Numbered from the stretch's first letter, positions 1-8,559 are shown. The stretch is 64,000 nt of DNA from DASXRU01 sp034665305 (GCA_034665305.1 JAXDFZ010000016.1:293190-357189), one strand, 5' to 3'. The notes: generated from the letters alone by a model not told the origin. Numbers and translations are program-made.

Positions 1-299
1 TCGTCCTTGATCAAACCCATCGATTCGGAGAAATGCTGCGTCGCCGTCGACAGATGGCCGGACATCACGTTGAACTGTTCCGCGATTTCCTTGCCTTGCA
101 TCGCAATCGATCTGCCTTGCTCGCTGAGCAGCGTGACGCGATCGACCAATGGCTCCAACCTTGCTTCCAGACGATTCACGGACTTTACCGCCTTACTGAC
201 AAAGACGGCCATGGAGATCATGGCCACCGCAATCAGCAGGAACGACGCCGCGATGATGACCATCACCCAAAACATTGGATCATGAGTGTTCATCTGCAT
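1..299 (-). CDS. DUF948-like membrane protein, 3' part missing
   Basis: An open frame runs from an ATG at 299 off the left edge, about 99 codons. Residues near 9-34 form one hydrophobic segment, after a short N-terminus that reads MQMNTHDPMFWVMV. It is followed by a charged amphipathic stretch (SKAVKSVNRLEARLEPLVDR) typical of DUF948/YtxG-like envelope proteins. A second in-frame ATG at 293 is an equally good start; neither has a clear Shine-Dalgarno. It lies 26 bases downstream of the YtxH gene on the same strand, and YtxG-YtxH pairs are known from other bacteria, so the two are probably co-transcribed. Function unknown; likely a membrane-anchored coiled-coil protein. The family call rests on shape and neighbour and is moderate. 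Confidence 0.7.
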   Translation of the reverse strand, partial: MQMNTHDPMFWVMVIIAASFLLIAVAMISMAVFVSKAVKSVNRLEARLEPLVDRVTLLSEQGRSIAMQGKEIAEQFNVMSGHLSTATQHFSESMGLIKD

Positions 300-325
300 T
301 GCCAGACTCGACATCGCTTTCCGGT

Positions 326-763
326 TTAGCCTTTCTGTTCGTAATTCGGAGCTACTTCACTGCGGCCAGAGAGTTCCGTCTTGCGCTTCTCTTCCACATA
401 CGCTTTCTTCCCGGCTTCGATTGCGGCTGAGACACTACCGACTTGGCGTGACGCGACTTCGCGCGCAGTCGCTGCTGCTTCGGCTGCTCTCTCTGCGGCG
501 GTTCCGTAGAACTCCGTCGCGCGTTCGCGAGTCGCTTCATAATACTCGCCGGCGCGGTTACCCAGCTGCGTAGCGGCCTCGCGCGAGCGGTCAATGCCTT
601 TGCGGGTCGCGTCGGCGATGTCGTTGCGTAATTCCTCGCCGGATTTGGGCGCAAATAAGAGCGCCAGGATGGCGCCAATGCCGCCGCCAATCAACAAAAA
701 AGCGAGCTTTGATGAGACGTTATCGCCACCGCCGTGGCCGCGATACTCATAATCGTTTCCCAT
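326..763 (-). CDS. YtxH domain-containing protein
   Basis: A 145-residue protein. The start at 763 (MGNDYEYRGHGGG) is chosen because an AGGA Shine-Dalgarno lies about 9 bases upstream; the frame is open further upstream to 850 but without a ribosome site. Residues about 20-40 form a glycine-rich membrane segment (LAFLLIGGGIGAILALLFAPKSG), which is the YtxH signature including the conserved FAPKSGEE motif. The rest is alanine-, arginine- and glutamate-rich and should form a long helix or coiled coil. YtxH proteins are small envelope proteins of unclear role, linked to general stress in Bacillus. It leads the DUF948-like gene by 26 bases, so both are likely one transcript. The family call is firm; the role is not known. 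Confidence 0.88.
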   Translation of the reverse strand: MGNDYEYRGHGGGDNVSSKLAFLLIGGGIGAILALLFAPKSGEELRNDIADATRKGIDRSREAATQLGNRAGEYYEATRERATEFYGTAAERAAEAAATAREVASRQVGSVSAAIEAGKKAYVEEKRKTELSGRSEVAPNYEQKG

Positions 764-1303
764 AAGAGAGTCCTTTCTGGAGTGGCAACACCTGAGTCTT
801 GCCGGTTCGGTTAGGTTGTTAGGAATAATGACTGGCTCGGAATATAACAAAAGGACCAGAAGGTGCGCAAGAAACAGGCAGGCCGGGCCGTGGCTGATTT
901 AACAGCCAGCCCACTCAGGAGGTGCGGGGGGGCCAACATGCAGTGCGCCGGCAGAGGGAAGCGGCGACGGCGCTTTGGATTGGCTAATTCTGAAAGCTCA
1001 TCACGTCACCAAAAATGGTGTCGCGCTGCGCCAGCCACTGCACTCCAGGGCTGGCCCAATTTGGCGCTGGGTGCGGGCGGGTCACCAGCCCCTTTTACAG
1101 CGGGACTCAATGCCTCAACGCATCGTCGACGGGACCGGCCAGGGTTTACCTCTCGCAGTCAGCTGAACGTGAGTCTGTTGGCAGCGCCAATGTTTCCTGC
1201 GAGCAGGTCTCTAATTTAGCGAACTCCGTTTCCCTGAAAATCAGGGTGACTCCCGCTTAATGGGAGTGTATGTACACCCCGATCAATGTTCACGGCGATC
1301 AAA
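764..1303. other. 540-base stretch without an intact gene
   Basis: This stretch holds the probable promoter side of the YtxH gene and one degenerate GGAG-family palindromic element at 941-1046. The short open frames here have no homology I recognise and overlap that repeat. It ends in the remnant genes that begin at 1304. Confidence 0.6.
941..1046. repeat. Palindromic element, family C (GGAG type), degenerate
   Basis: Two inverted arms, about 40 bases each, enclose a unique spacer. The left arm carries GCGCCGGCAGAG and GACGGCGCTTTGGAT; the right arm ends CCACTGCACTCC. The same arms recur at 5433, 7295, 43767 and 50004. The left end has CAGTG where other copies have GGAGTG, so this copy has decayed. 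Confidence 0.75.
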
Positions 1304-1597
1304 TCAGGGCGCAGCGGTTGCGCCGCCCTTACCTACGAAGTTGGCGAAGGCGGCGAGGATTGAGCCGTAGCCGGCTCCGTTGGTGCCGTTGATCGTGACT
1401 GATTTGACGATCGTTACCGAGCCATAGCCGCCCGGATCGAGCACGCTAAGCTCGCCGTCCCTGGCCGTTTTGGCCATGGCGCCGGCGAAGGTAAGACATG
1501 GAGCGGTACGGCTACACGGGTTGGCGTCGTTACCTGTGCCGGACACCCATGTGCGGTTCGCCTGGGCGTGGGCGTCGGCGACTGCGAGGAGATTTGG
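1304..1597 (-). pseudogene. Remnant of a secreted right-handed beta-helix protein
   Basis: On the minus strand the frame reads the end of a signal peptide (LLAVADAHAQANRTWVSGTG), then NDANPCSRTAPCLTFAGAM and DPGGYGSVTIVKSVTING. This is the N-terminal part of a secreted beta-helix protein family common in Acidobacteriota (typical core DANPC-RTAPC-TFAGA, then DPGG-G-VTI-KS-TI). Reading breaks down after GYGSILAA and stops at 1304, so most of the helix is gone. At the other end the signal peptide is cut at about 1590, where a kinase-TPR remnant begins on the opposite strand. No ATG or ribosome site survives. The family is recognised from memory of related proteins; the truncation at both ends is seen directly. 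Confidence 0.7.
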
Positions 1598-2589
1598 ACA
1601 ATATTCTCCTTATGGCGCTCCGTAAAGAACCGCAGCGTCGTTATGCTTCGGTGGGGAAATTCTCCGATGACATCCAGCGACACTTGGAGGGACTTCCGGT
1701 GATCGCGCGCAAGGACGCGCTAGCCTATCGCACGATCAAGATCGATTCGAACTATGCATTGGCATATTCAGGCCTGGCTCACATTCAGATGCTGGGGATA
1801 AACCCGCTCGTCAGGGTTGCGAGAATGGAAAAAGCCAGAGCCGCGGCACTGAAAGCCCTGGAAATCGATAATACGCTGGCTGAAGCGCACATGGCGCTGG
1901 GACGCACTTTAATATTCTTCGACTGGGATTGGATCGCTTCGGAAAAGACATTCAAGCAAGCCATTGTACTGAGCCCCAACAATCCCGATGTGCACTATTG
2001 GTACTCTCACAATCTCACCGCCCAGGGACGACATGATGAAGCCCTCGCTGAACTAAGGCGGGCGCTCGAGATTGACCCTTTCTCGTCCAGGTTCGCGACA
2101 GGTTTGGGATACGCTTTATACCTCGCCCGCCGGTACGACGAGGCAATTGAAGAGTCTCTAAAAACTCCTTTCGAAGTTGATTCAGCCTATCATCAGGTTT
2201 ATTGGAGACTGGGACTGAGCTATGCGCAGAAGGGGGTGTATTCGGAAGCCTTCTCAATGCTGGAAAAAGCACTAGTGCTTTCTGGAGAGATGCCGCTGGC
2301 TAAGGGATCTCTCGCATACGTTCATGCGAAATCGGGCAATCGTGCCGAGGCCTATAGAGTTCTCGACGAGATCAGTCGCTTACCCAAAAACGAAGATGCT
2401 CCGTTGATGATGATGGCGGGTACCTACGCGTGTCTCGGAGACAAGGACAAGGCAATCGAGCGGCTGGAAAAGCTTTACGAGGTCCGTGATGCACCGCTAA
2501 TGCATATTAAGGTTGACCCGATGCTTGACAGTATCCGCTCTGATCCACGATATGAAGAGCTTCTAAGGCGCATTGGGCTTACCCCATAA
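1591..2589 (+). pseudogene. Remnant of a serine/threonine kinase-TPR protein
   Basis: The frame opens with DLDNILLMALRKEPQRRYAS and ends that block at PVIARKD. This is the C-terminal lobe end of the Hanks-type kinase domain in Acidobacteriota kinase-TPR proteins. Within about 10 residues (ALAYRTIKIDSNYALAYSG) it jumps into tetratricopeptide repeats that run to the end (for example ALAELRRALEIDPFSSRFA). The N-terminal kinase lobe, the catalytic HRD and DFG motifs and the membrane segment are all absent. I read this as a gene that lost its 5' part and an internal block around 1728-1740. The in-frame ATG at 1498 lies inside the neighbouring remnant's sequence and cannot be the native start. A short TPR protein could still be made, for instance from an ATG at 1612, but no ribosome site supports it. 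Confidence 0.7.
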
Positions 2590-2605
2590 TCAGCGCTGTA
2601 ATTCT

Positions 2606-3253
2606 CTACAACATCCATTGATGCTGGTCGTTGTAATAAGCCGCCGACTTATCCGGATAGCGCTGCTTGAATTTCTGGTAACGCTCATGCCAGTAGTTGT
2701 ATCGCCGATCCGACGATCGCAGCGTGCGGTGCGGGATCGCGCGCAGGTGGTCTTCGATCTTTGTCATTTTTCTTGCGGCGAAGCGCCAATCGTAGTTTCC
2801 CAGATCGTAAAGACTGGTTAAGCCATATCCCTTGATACGGCCGGACAGGTCGATGTAAGGCTCAAAGTAACTCCACACGAGTTGCCGCAGATTCCGAAAC
2901 AGCGGCTTTCGACCGTGAAGCCCGATGTCTCGCGAACGCGCAATCGACCCCCAAAGGCCGTCTTTCTGAAAAACAAAAATCACGTGATCAAGCAGGTCCA
3001 CCGATTCCAGATCAAGCAGCAGCGGCGGATAGCCGTGCTGTTCCAGGATCACGGCAGCCGCAACGGCGGCCTCTAAACAATGCGCTTCGTTTCGTCTCAC
3101 CACTTCACGGAAAGAACGCAGCGTGCCGCCCTGCAGTTCCCAGTTGTAAGGCATGAGCGTTAACCAGCGCTGCACTTGCGCGGGCGTGCGGAGTTTTTCG
3201 ATCAGCCTCCACTCAGCGCTGGTAAACGCGTCTCTTTCCGGCTTTCCTTTCAT
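2606..3253 (-). CDS. Uncharacterised protein with transglutaminase/papain-like layout
   Basis: A 215-residue soluble protein without signal peptide or membrane segment. I do not recognise a named family. Residues 56-62 (EAHCLEA) put a cysteine at the start of a hydrophobic helix, and residues 89-95 (DHVIFVF) put a histidine at the start of a beta strand, followed by D109 after WGSIARSRD. Cys on a helix, His on a strand and then Asp is the order of the transglutaminase/papain fold, so a cysteine hydrolase-like role is a reasonable guess. The C-terminal third is rich in Arg, Lys and Tyr. The start at 3253 has no clear Shine-Dalgarno. It stands alone, with a palindromic repeat upstream. Confidence 0.7.
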   Translation of the reverse strand: MKGKPERDAFTSAEWRLIEKLRTPAQVQRWLTLMPYNWELQGGTLRSFREVVRRNEAHCLEAAVAAAVILEQHGYPPLLLDLESVDLLDHVIFVFQKDGLWGSIARSRDIGLHGRKPLFRNLRQLVWSYFEPYIDLSGRIKGYGLTSLYDLGNYDWRFAARKMTKIEDHLRAIPHRTLRSSDRRYNYWHERYQKFKQRYPDKSAAYYNDQHQWML

Positions 3254-3306
3254 CGTCTAACCAATACCAGCGTCATTGGCAAAACGCAAAAGTGCGGTCT
3301 CTATTG

Positions 3307-3372
3307 GTAGCGCAAACTGTTAGTTTGCGCGCACTGAATGCCACACCATCGCAAACTAACAGTTTGCGTTAC
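3307..3372. repeat. Palindromic element pair, family B (GTAG/GTAA-CGCAAAC)
   Basis: Two inverted copies of a short hairpin (CGCAAACTGTTAGTTTGCG) are separated by about 20 bases. The left arm begins GTAGCGCAAACT and the right arm ends AGTTTGCGTTAC. Related copies lie at 16449 and, more diverged, 53025. Confidence 0.85.
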
Positions 3373-3499
3373 AGCCTACGCAACCGGCGTCGGGCCAGCT
3401 TGCTTAGAAAGGCCCTGATGATGTAAGAGATTAGAACCACAGCACATCATCACGCGCGAATCTTTATCGCTAATAGTTTCGGTATTCATTGGAGACATT

Positions 3500-5368
3500 A
3501 TGAGTTCTACTCGTACCCTGAAAACAGATGAAAACAGCGAACCAGCCGGCATTCAAAGAGACACTTCAGCCCCGCTAAGCAAGAACACCCATTTGCTGAA
3601 TTGGGTCGAGAAGATGGCCGCCCTCACTAAGCCGGCGGCGATTCATTGGGTCGATGGCTCAGCCGAAGAGGATGAGGCGCTGAAAGCTCAAATGGTCGCG
3701 AGCGGCACTTTCGTCAAACTTAACGAGGAACTTTGGCCCGGTTGTTACTACGCCCGTTCGGACGCCAGCGATGTGGCGCGCGTCGAAGATCGCACCTTCA
3801 TCTGTTCACTCTCCAAGGATGCGGCGGGACCGACAAACAACTGGGAAGAGCCGTACCAGATGCGGCGGAAACTGAAAGAACTGTTCGATGGTTCGATGCG
3901 CGGCCGCACGATGTACGTGCTGCCCTTTAGCATGGGCCCGATCGGTTCGCCGATGTCGCAAATCGGCGTGCAACTGACAGACTCGCCCTACGTCGTTGTC
4001 AACATGCGCATCATGGCGCGTATCGGCCAGCGAGTTTTTGAGGAAATCGACAAAGATCACAAACGCGTGGTCCCGTGCATGCATACGGTGGGCGCGCCGC
4101 TCGAACCGGGACAGGAAGACGTGCCCTGGCCCTGCAACAAAGAGAAGTACATCGTTCACTTTCCTGAGATACGCGAGATTTGGTCTTACGGATCCGGCTA
4201 TGGCGGCAATGCTCTGCTTGGCAAAAAGTGTTTCGCCTTGCGCATCGCTTCCAACATGGCGCGCGACGAAGGTTGGATGGCTGAGCACATGTTGATTGTC
4301 GGCGTGGAAGATCCGGAAGGTAAGAAGACTTATGTTACCGCCGCCTTTCCCAGCGCCTGTGGCAAAACAAACTTCGCGATGCTAATTCCGCCGAAGGGAT
4401 TTGAGGGATGGAAAGTCTGGACGGTCGGAGATGACATCGCCTGGATCAAGCCCAACGCCGACGGGCGCTTGCATGCGATTAATCCTGAGGCCGGCTTTTT
4501 TGGAGTTGCCCCTGGTACTTCTGCCAAAACCAACCCGAACGCGATGATCGCGTTGGCAAAGAATTCTATTTTCACTAACGTCGCCCTCACGCCTGAAGGC
4601 GGCGTCTGGTGGGAAGGCATGACGGACGAGCCGCCGGCGGAATGCCTGGACTGGCAAGGGAACAAGTGGACGCCGCAAATTGGGAAAGAGACGGGAGTCA
4701 AGGCGGCCCATCCGAACGCGCGCTTCACTGCGCCCGCTTCGCAATGTCCCACGATTGATCCGGACTGGGAAAATCCGAACGGCGTTCCGATCAGTGCCAT
4801 CATTTTCGGCGGGCGGCGCGCCACTACAATGCCATTGGTTTATCAGGCCTTTAACTGGAGCGCCGGTGTTTACATTGGCGCCACGATGGGTTCTGAGATG
4901 ACCGCGGCCGCCGCCGGCACGATCGGCAAAGTCCGCCGCGATCCGATGGCGATGTTGCCCTTTTGCGGATATCACATGGGCGATTATTTCCGGCACTGGA
5001 TCCGGATGCAGCGATCGCTAACCGACACGCCGCGCATTTTTCACGTGAACTGGTTCCGCAAAGACGCTGAAGGAAACTTCATGTGGCCGGGCTTCGGCGA
5101 AAACATGCGCGTGTTGAAATGGATCGTCGATCGGGCGCAAGGGCGGGCGCTGGCGAAGGAGACGCCCATTGGCTGGATGCCGCAGTACGACGACATCCTT
5201 TGGGATGGGCTCGATTTTTCGAGAGACACATTCGAAGAGTTGCAAGCCTTCGATCGTGCCGCCTGGCGCGAAGAAGTATTGGGCCACGAGGAACTGTTCT
5301 TAACTTTGCACGATCGCCTGCCGCCGGAGACGATTTACGAGCGGGAGCTGTTGATCTGCCGGCTCTGA
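3500..5368 (+). CDS. pckG: Phosphoenolpyruvate carboxykinase (GTP)
   Basis: A cytosolic enzyme of 622 residues, the usual length of GTP-dependent PEPCK, converting oxaloacetate and GTP to phosphoenolpyruvate, GDP and CO2. It acts in gluconeogenesis or, in reverse, in anaplerosis. The GTP-class P-loop is at residues 283-291 (FPSACGKTN), with the reactive cysteine C287 that marks the GTP family, and is followed by the metal-binding VGDDIAWIK block. FGGRRATTMPLV further on is another hallmark. The start at 3500 has a GGAG ribosome site about 6 bases upstream. It is monocistronic: a repeat lies upstream, and a GC-rich hairpin followed by five Ts lies at 5404-5432. The call is secure. Confidence 0.97.
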   Translation: MSSTRTLKTDENSEPAGIQRDTSAPLSKNTHLLNWVEKMAALTKPAAIHWVDGSAEEDEALKAQMVASGTFVKLNEELWPGCYYARSDASDVARVEDRTFICSLSKDAAGPTNNWEEPYQMRRKLKELFDGSMRGRTMYVLPFSMGPIGSPMSQIGVQLTDSPYVVVNMRIMARIGQRVFEEIDKDHKRVVPCMHTVGAPLEPGQEDVPWPCNKEKYIVHFPEIREIWSYGSGYGGNALLGKKCFALRIASNMARDEGWMAEHMLIVGVEDPEGKKTYVTAAFPSACGKTNFAMLIPPKGFEGWKVWTVGDDIAWIKPNADGRLHAINPEAGFFGVAPGTSAKTNPNAMIALAKNSIFTNVALTPEGGVWWEGMTDEPPAECLDWQGNKWTPQIGKETGVKAAHPNARFTAPASQCPTIDPDWENPNGVPISAIIFGGRRATTMPLVYQAFNWSAGVYIGATMGSEMTAAAAGTIGKVRRDPMAMLPFCGYHMGDYFRHWIRMQRSLTDTPRIFHVNWFRKDAEGNFMWPGFGENMRVLKWIVDRAQGRALAKETPIGWMPQYDDILWDGLDFSRDTFEELQAFDRAAWREEVLGHEELFLTLHDRLPPETIYERELLICRL

Positions 5369-5400
5369 GTCTTGCGCTATTTGGATCGCGAGGCGGAATT

Positions 5401-5532
5401 GTAGGGGCGTCCCTCCGGGGGCGCCCCTTTTTGGAGTGCGGTGGCAAGCGCAGCGCGACACCGCTTTGGATTGTCGTGCTCGTCTAGAAGAGACGGGTAA
5501 AAAAGGGGGCGCTCGCGGAGGGACGCCCCTAC
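5401..5532. repeat. Palindromic element pair, family D (GTAGGGGCG), with a family C arm inside
   Basis: The outer arms begin GTAGGGGCGTCCCTCC at 5401 and end GGACGCCCCTAC at 5532. Each arm folds on itself by GGGGCG pairing with CGCCCC. Between them, at 5433-5472, sits a single family C arm (GGAGTGCGGTGGCAAGC). The element ends three bases from the stop codon of the HIT gene on the minus strand. Similar D pairs are at 13536 and 17403. Confidence 0.88.
5404..5432 (+). terminator. Hairpin plus T-run downstream of pckG
   Basis: The left arm of the family D element folds as GGGGCG / CGCCCC and is followed directly by TTTTT. It lies 36 bases past the pckG stop codon, so the repeat probably doubles as an intrinsic terminator. 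Confidence 0.6.
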
Positions 5533-5535
5533 AAA

Positions 5536-5886
5536 TTACCCTGGCGGCCAATTCAACTGTCTGCCACCGAGCACATGAACGTGCAGGTGGAAAACTGATT
5601 GTCCCGCTCCGGCTCCGGTATTGATTACAGTGCGATAGCCGCTCTCCGCTAACCCTTCAGCGTTCGCAACTCGGGCGCCTACACGCAACAGGTGTCCCAG
5701 CGTTCCTTCATCCTTTTGCGAAGCGTCGTCTAACGATTCCAGGTGCTCACGTGGAATTACCAGCACATGTTTTGGCGCCTGCGGATTGATATCGCGAATC
5801 ACGATGCAGCGGTCGTCCTGTTGCAGGATTTCGGCAGGAATTTCCCCGGCAATGATTTTGCAAAAAAGACAGTCGGTTTCAGTCAT
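5536..5886 (-). CDS. HIT family (HINT-like) nucleotide hydrolase
   Basis: A 116-residue cytosolic protein with the histidine-triad motif HLHVHVLGG at residues 100-108; the middle histidine of the triad (H102) is the usual nucleophile. An N-terminal CLFC pair (residues 6-9) matches zinc-binding HINT proteins. The family hydrolyses AMP-lysine-like or AMP-NH2-like phosphoramidates and related nucleotides; the physiological substrate is seldom known. An AGGA sequence lies 11 bases before the ATG at 5886. It follows murA by 35 bases on the same strand and is likely co-transcribed. A family D repeat begins three bases after its stop codon. Confidence 0.93.
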   Translation of the reverse strand: MTETDCLFCKIIAGEIPAEILQQDDRCIVIRDINPQAPKHVLVIPREHLESLDDASQKDEGTLGHLLRVGARVANAEGLAESGYRTVINTGAGAGQSVFHLHVHVLGGRQLNWPPG

Positions 5887-5921
5887 GGCGCTTCAAATCC
5901 TAACTTTCAAATAATTATTTA

Positions 5922-7232
5922 TCACGAGGACTCCGGCGCATCCACCAGTGGCGCAGTCACAGAGGGCCGCAGGCGGTGAATCTCAGCGCCTACACTCCGG
6001 AGTTTGGTCTCGATCTTTTCGTAGCCCCGATCGATGTGATAGACGCGGTCGATCGTCGTCTCCCCTTCAGCAACCAATCCTGCCAGAACCAGCGACGCCG
6101 AAGCGCGTAAGTCTGACGCTTGTACGCGCGCGCCCGTCAACCTGTTCGGTCCATCGACGATGGCCGTATGACCGTCGATCTGAATCCTCGCGCCCATGCG
6201 CTGCATCTCTGAGGCATGCATGAAACGGTTTTCGAAGATCGTTTCCATGATCACACTGCGGCCGGTTGCCTGGGTCATCAGGGCCATGTATTGCGCCTGC
6301 ATGTCGGTGGGAAAACGCGGGTAGGGCTCCGTAGTAATGTCCAGCGACTTCAGCTCGCCGCTGCCGCAACGCACATGCAGCGTGCTCTGGTTCAACTCTT
6401 CAATCTCAACTCCCACTTCGCGCAGCCGGGAAATCACGATCGCTGAATGTTCGGGACAGCAGTCCTTCAATTCCAGTTCCCCTCTGGTAATCGCCGCCGC
6501 GACCATGAACGTGCCGGTCTCAATCCGATCGGGAATTATCGTGTGTTCCGCCCCGCCCAACTGTTCGACCCCTTCGATTTGGATTTCGCCGCTACCGGCG
6601 CCGCGCACGCGCGCGCCCATTTTGTTCAGCAGTTCAGCCAGGTCCTTAATCTCAGGTTCGCGGGCGGCGTTACTCAAAGTGGTCTTGCCGCGCGCGAGCG
6701 CTGCGGCCATCATCAGATTTTCGGTACCGGTAACCGTGACCTTATCAAACTGAATATTGCCGCCGATTAGCCTGCCGCCTTTTGGCGCGCGGGCCACTAC
6801 GTCGCCTGCCTCCAGACGTACTTCGGCGCCCAGATGTTTGAACGCTTCCAGATGCAGATCGATTGGACGGGTGCCGATGGCGCAACCACCAGGCAGAGAC
6901 ACTTTGGCTTTGCCAAACCGGGCCAGCAAAGGACCGAGCGCCAGCACCGAAGCGCGCATCGTCTTCACCAGTTCATACGGAGCTTCGAACAACTCGATCT
7001 GCGCGGCGGTGATCTTGTGCGTGCGCAACTCCGGCGTCAGCACCGTGGCGCCGAGATCTTCCAGCAACCGGCGTTGCGTAATGATGTCGCGGACGTATGG
7101 CAGGTTATGCAGCATCACCGTTTCGGAAGTCAGCAAGGCTGCGGCCATGCAGGGCAACGCCGAATTCTTTGCGCCGCTAATCGAGATGCGTCCGCGCAAT
7201 GCCTGGCCGCCGATGATGCGAAACCGATCCAT
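5922..7232 (-). CDS. murA: UDP-N-acetylglucosamine 1-carboxyvinyltransferase
   Basis: The first committed enzyme of peptidoglycan precursor synthesis. It transfers enolpyruvate from phosphoenolpyruvate to UDP-GlcNAc in the cytosol. The start at 7232 (MDRFRIIGG) gives the usual N-terminus and 436 residues; the frame stays open to 7286 but that extension has no match to the family. The catalytic loop reads VSLPGGCAIGTRP with C117 present, so this is the cysteine (fosfomycin-binding) form rather than the Asp variant. The ISGAKN motif with K22 and N23 is intact. The stretch before the ATG has only a weak ribosome site. Its neighbours are prmC upstream, separated by a repeat, and the HIT gene downstream. 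Confidence 0.96.
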   Translation of the reverse strand: MDRFRIIGGQALRGRISISGAKNSALPCMAAALLTSETVMLHNLPYVRDIITQRRLLEDLGATVLTPELRTHKITAAQIELFEAPYELVKTMRASVLALGPLLARFGKAKVSLPGGCAIGTRPIDLHLEAFKHLGAEVRLEAGDVVARAPKGGRLIGGNIQFDKVTVTGTENLMMAAALARGKTTLSNAAREPEIKDLAELLNKMGARVRGAGSGEIQIEGVEQLGGAEHTIIPDRIETGTFMVAAAITRGELELKDCCPEHSAIVISRLREVGVEIEELNQSTLHVRCGSGELKSLDITTEPYPRFPTDMQAQYMALMTQATGRSVIMETIFENRFMHASEMQRMGARIQIDGHTAIVDGPNRLTGARVQASDLRASASLVLAGLVAEGETTIDRVYHIDRGYEKIETKLRSVGAEIHRLRPSVTAPLVDAPESS

Positions 7233-7294
7233 GTGGTGAGAGATTAAATTAAAAAGCGAGAAAGAGAAACGCCGGAGCATGACCACGCCTATTT

Positions 7295-7400
7295 GGAGTG
7301 CGCCGGCAGAGCGAAGCGGCGACGGCGCTTTGGATTTCGAAAATGACGCCCAGCGGACTCAATCCAAAGCGGTATCGCGCTGCGCTTGCCGCCGCACTCC
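7295..7400. repeat. Palindromic element pair, family C, overlapping the end of prmC
   Basis: The left arm begins GGAGTGCGCCGGCAGAGCG and the right arm ends TTGCCGCCGCACTCC, each with an internal hairpin. The right arm is translated as the last 13 residues of PrmC. Confidence 0.9.
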
Positions 7401-8258
7401 AAATTTTTTGCGTAATTCGACAGTACGTGGAATCCCTTGAAGGTCAGGGTGAATATTCAATAAATCCCACACCTGTGTATCGATCAGTTCTTTCACGGCC
7501 TCGCTCTGATCGAAGCCAATCTCGAAGAGAAAATAACCACCATCAACTAAGACACCAGGCGCCTGTTCCAGTAACCGACGAATGCTCTCTAACCCATCCG
7601 GGCCACCAGCCAAAGCAAGTGGCGGTTCATGATCGCGCACTTCGCGTTGCAAGTGCTGCATGTCGGCTTCTGCGATGTACGGGGGATTGGAAACAATCAT
7701 GGTGAATGGAGGCATTGGCCCCAACGCTGCAAAAGCATCCGCCGCCACAAAGTGGATGCGATCGCCAACCCCATGACGAACGGCATTTCTGGATGCAACG
7801 CGAAGGGCTGCCGGCGAGATATCAATTCCTATCGCCCTGGCGCCGCGGATTTCATGTAGCAATGAAATGGCGATGCAACCTGAGCCGGTACCCACGTCGC
7901 AAATCAAAGGCGAGCCGTCCTTTTTTGATAAGAGACCCAGCGAAGTCTCGACAAGCAACTCAGTTTCCGGTCGTGGAATCAACACGTCCTTGTTTACTTC
8001 GAACTCGAGTTCATAGAACGCTTGTTTACCGGTGATGTATTGCAATGGCTCTCCGGCGGCGCGCCGGCGCACAAAGTCATTGAACCTGACAACGTTTTCG
8101 TGGGAAAGAAGATCTTCGCGATGCGTGATGAGGAACGTAGTGTCGCAGACGAGGACACTTGCTAACAGCAATCCCGCTTCGCGCCGCGGCGCGTCTACGC
8201 CTGCCATGCGCAATGACTCCGCGCCATCGAGCAGCGCCTGCGCTATCGATTGGTCCAT
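7359..8258 (-). CDS. prmC: Peptide chain release factor N5-glutamine methyltransferase
   Basis: Methylates the glutamine of the GGQ motif in release factors RF1 and RF2, using S-adenosylmethionine. About 299 residues from the ATG at 8258, which gives the usual N-terminal start (MDQSIAQALLDGAE); an in-frame ATG at 8306 is possible, and neither has a strong ribosome site. The SAM-binding loop is DVGTGSGCIA (residues 121-130) and the catalytic NPPY is at 191-194. The last 13 residues (GVRRQAQRDTALD) and the TGA stop are encoded by a family C palindromic repeat, so the native C-terminus has been replaced or extended. prfA is not next to it in this window. Confidence 0.94.
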   Translation of the reverse strand: MDQSIAQALLDGAESLRMAGVDAPRREAGLLLASVLVCDTTFLITHREDLLSHENVVRFNDFVRRRAAGEPLQYITGKQAFYELEFEVNKDVLIPRPETELLVETSLGLLSKKDGSPLICDVGTGSGCIAISLLHEIRGARAIGIDISPAALRVASRNAVRHGVGDRIHFVAADAFAALGPMPPFTMIVSNPPYIAEADMQHLQREVRDHEPPLALAGGPDGLESIRRLLEQAPGVLVDGGYFLFEIGFDQSEAVKELIDTQVWDLLNIHPDLQGIPRTVELRKKFGVRRQAQRDTALD

Positions 8259-8360
8259 GCGCTCAGCATAGCGCGAAAGTTCAAACGCTTGCCAATTACG
8301 CTTCATTAACCCGGAGCGGCATGCAATTCGCAGGCAGTTTGGATTTGAATGTTGAGCGAT

Positions 8361-8406
8361 TTGCCCTCGAACGGTTTCTATATTTGCCCTCGAACGGTTT
8401 CTATAT
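8361..8406. repeat. Exact tandem duplication of 23 bases
   Basis: TTGCCCTCGAACGGTTTCTA followed by TAT occurs twice without a gap (8361-8383 and 8384-8406). It lies between the divergent prmC and the small gene at 8560, where promoters are expected. Confidence 0.85.
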
Positions 8407-8559
8407 TAGGCTTCGGGGCACACAGGCAAGAATCATCAGGGAATTGGCGCGGTAGACACTATGCGCCGGTTTTCTTTCAAGCGGGCACTGTATGCAAAAG
8501 ATTCAGAACCTGCGTTTTGGAATCCACGATTATTACGAGCAAACAAGGGAGGCAAGAAC

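Noticed and set aside
1498..2589. A 363-residue intact TPR gene starting at 1498
   Set aside because: The first 31 residues are the reverse reading of the beta-helix remnant. The kinase fragment in the middle has no N-terminal lobe, and the ATG has no native context.
3806..4996. Open frames on the minus strand within pckG
   Set aside because: The plus-strand frame is an unmistakable GTP-PEPCK with intact motifs. The opposite frames are codon-bias shadows.
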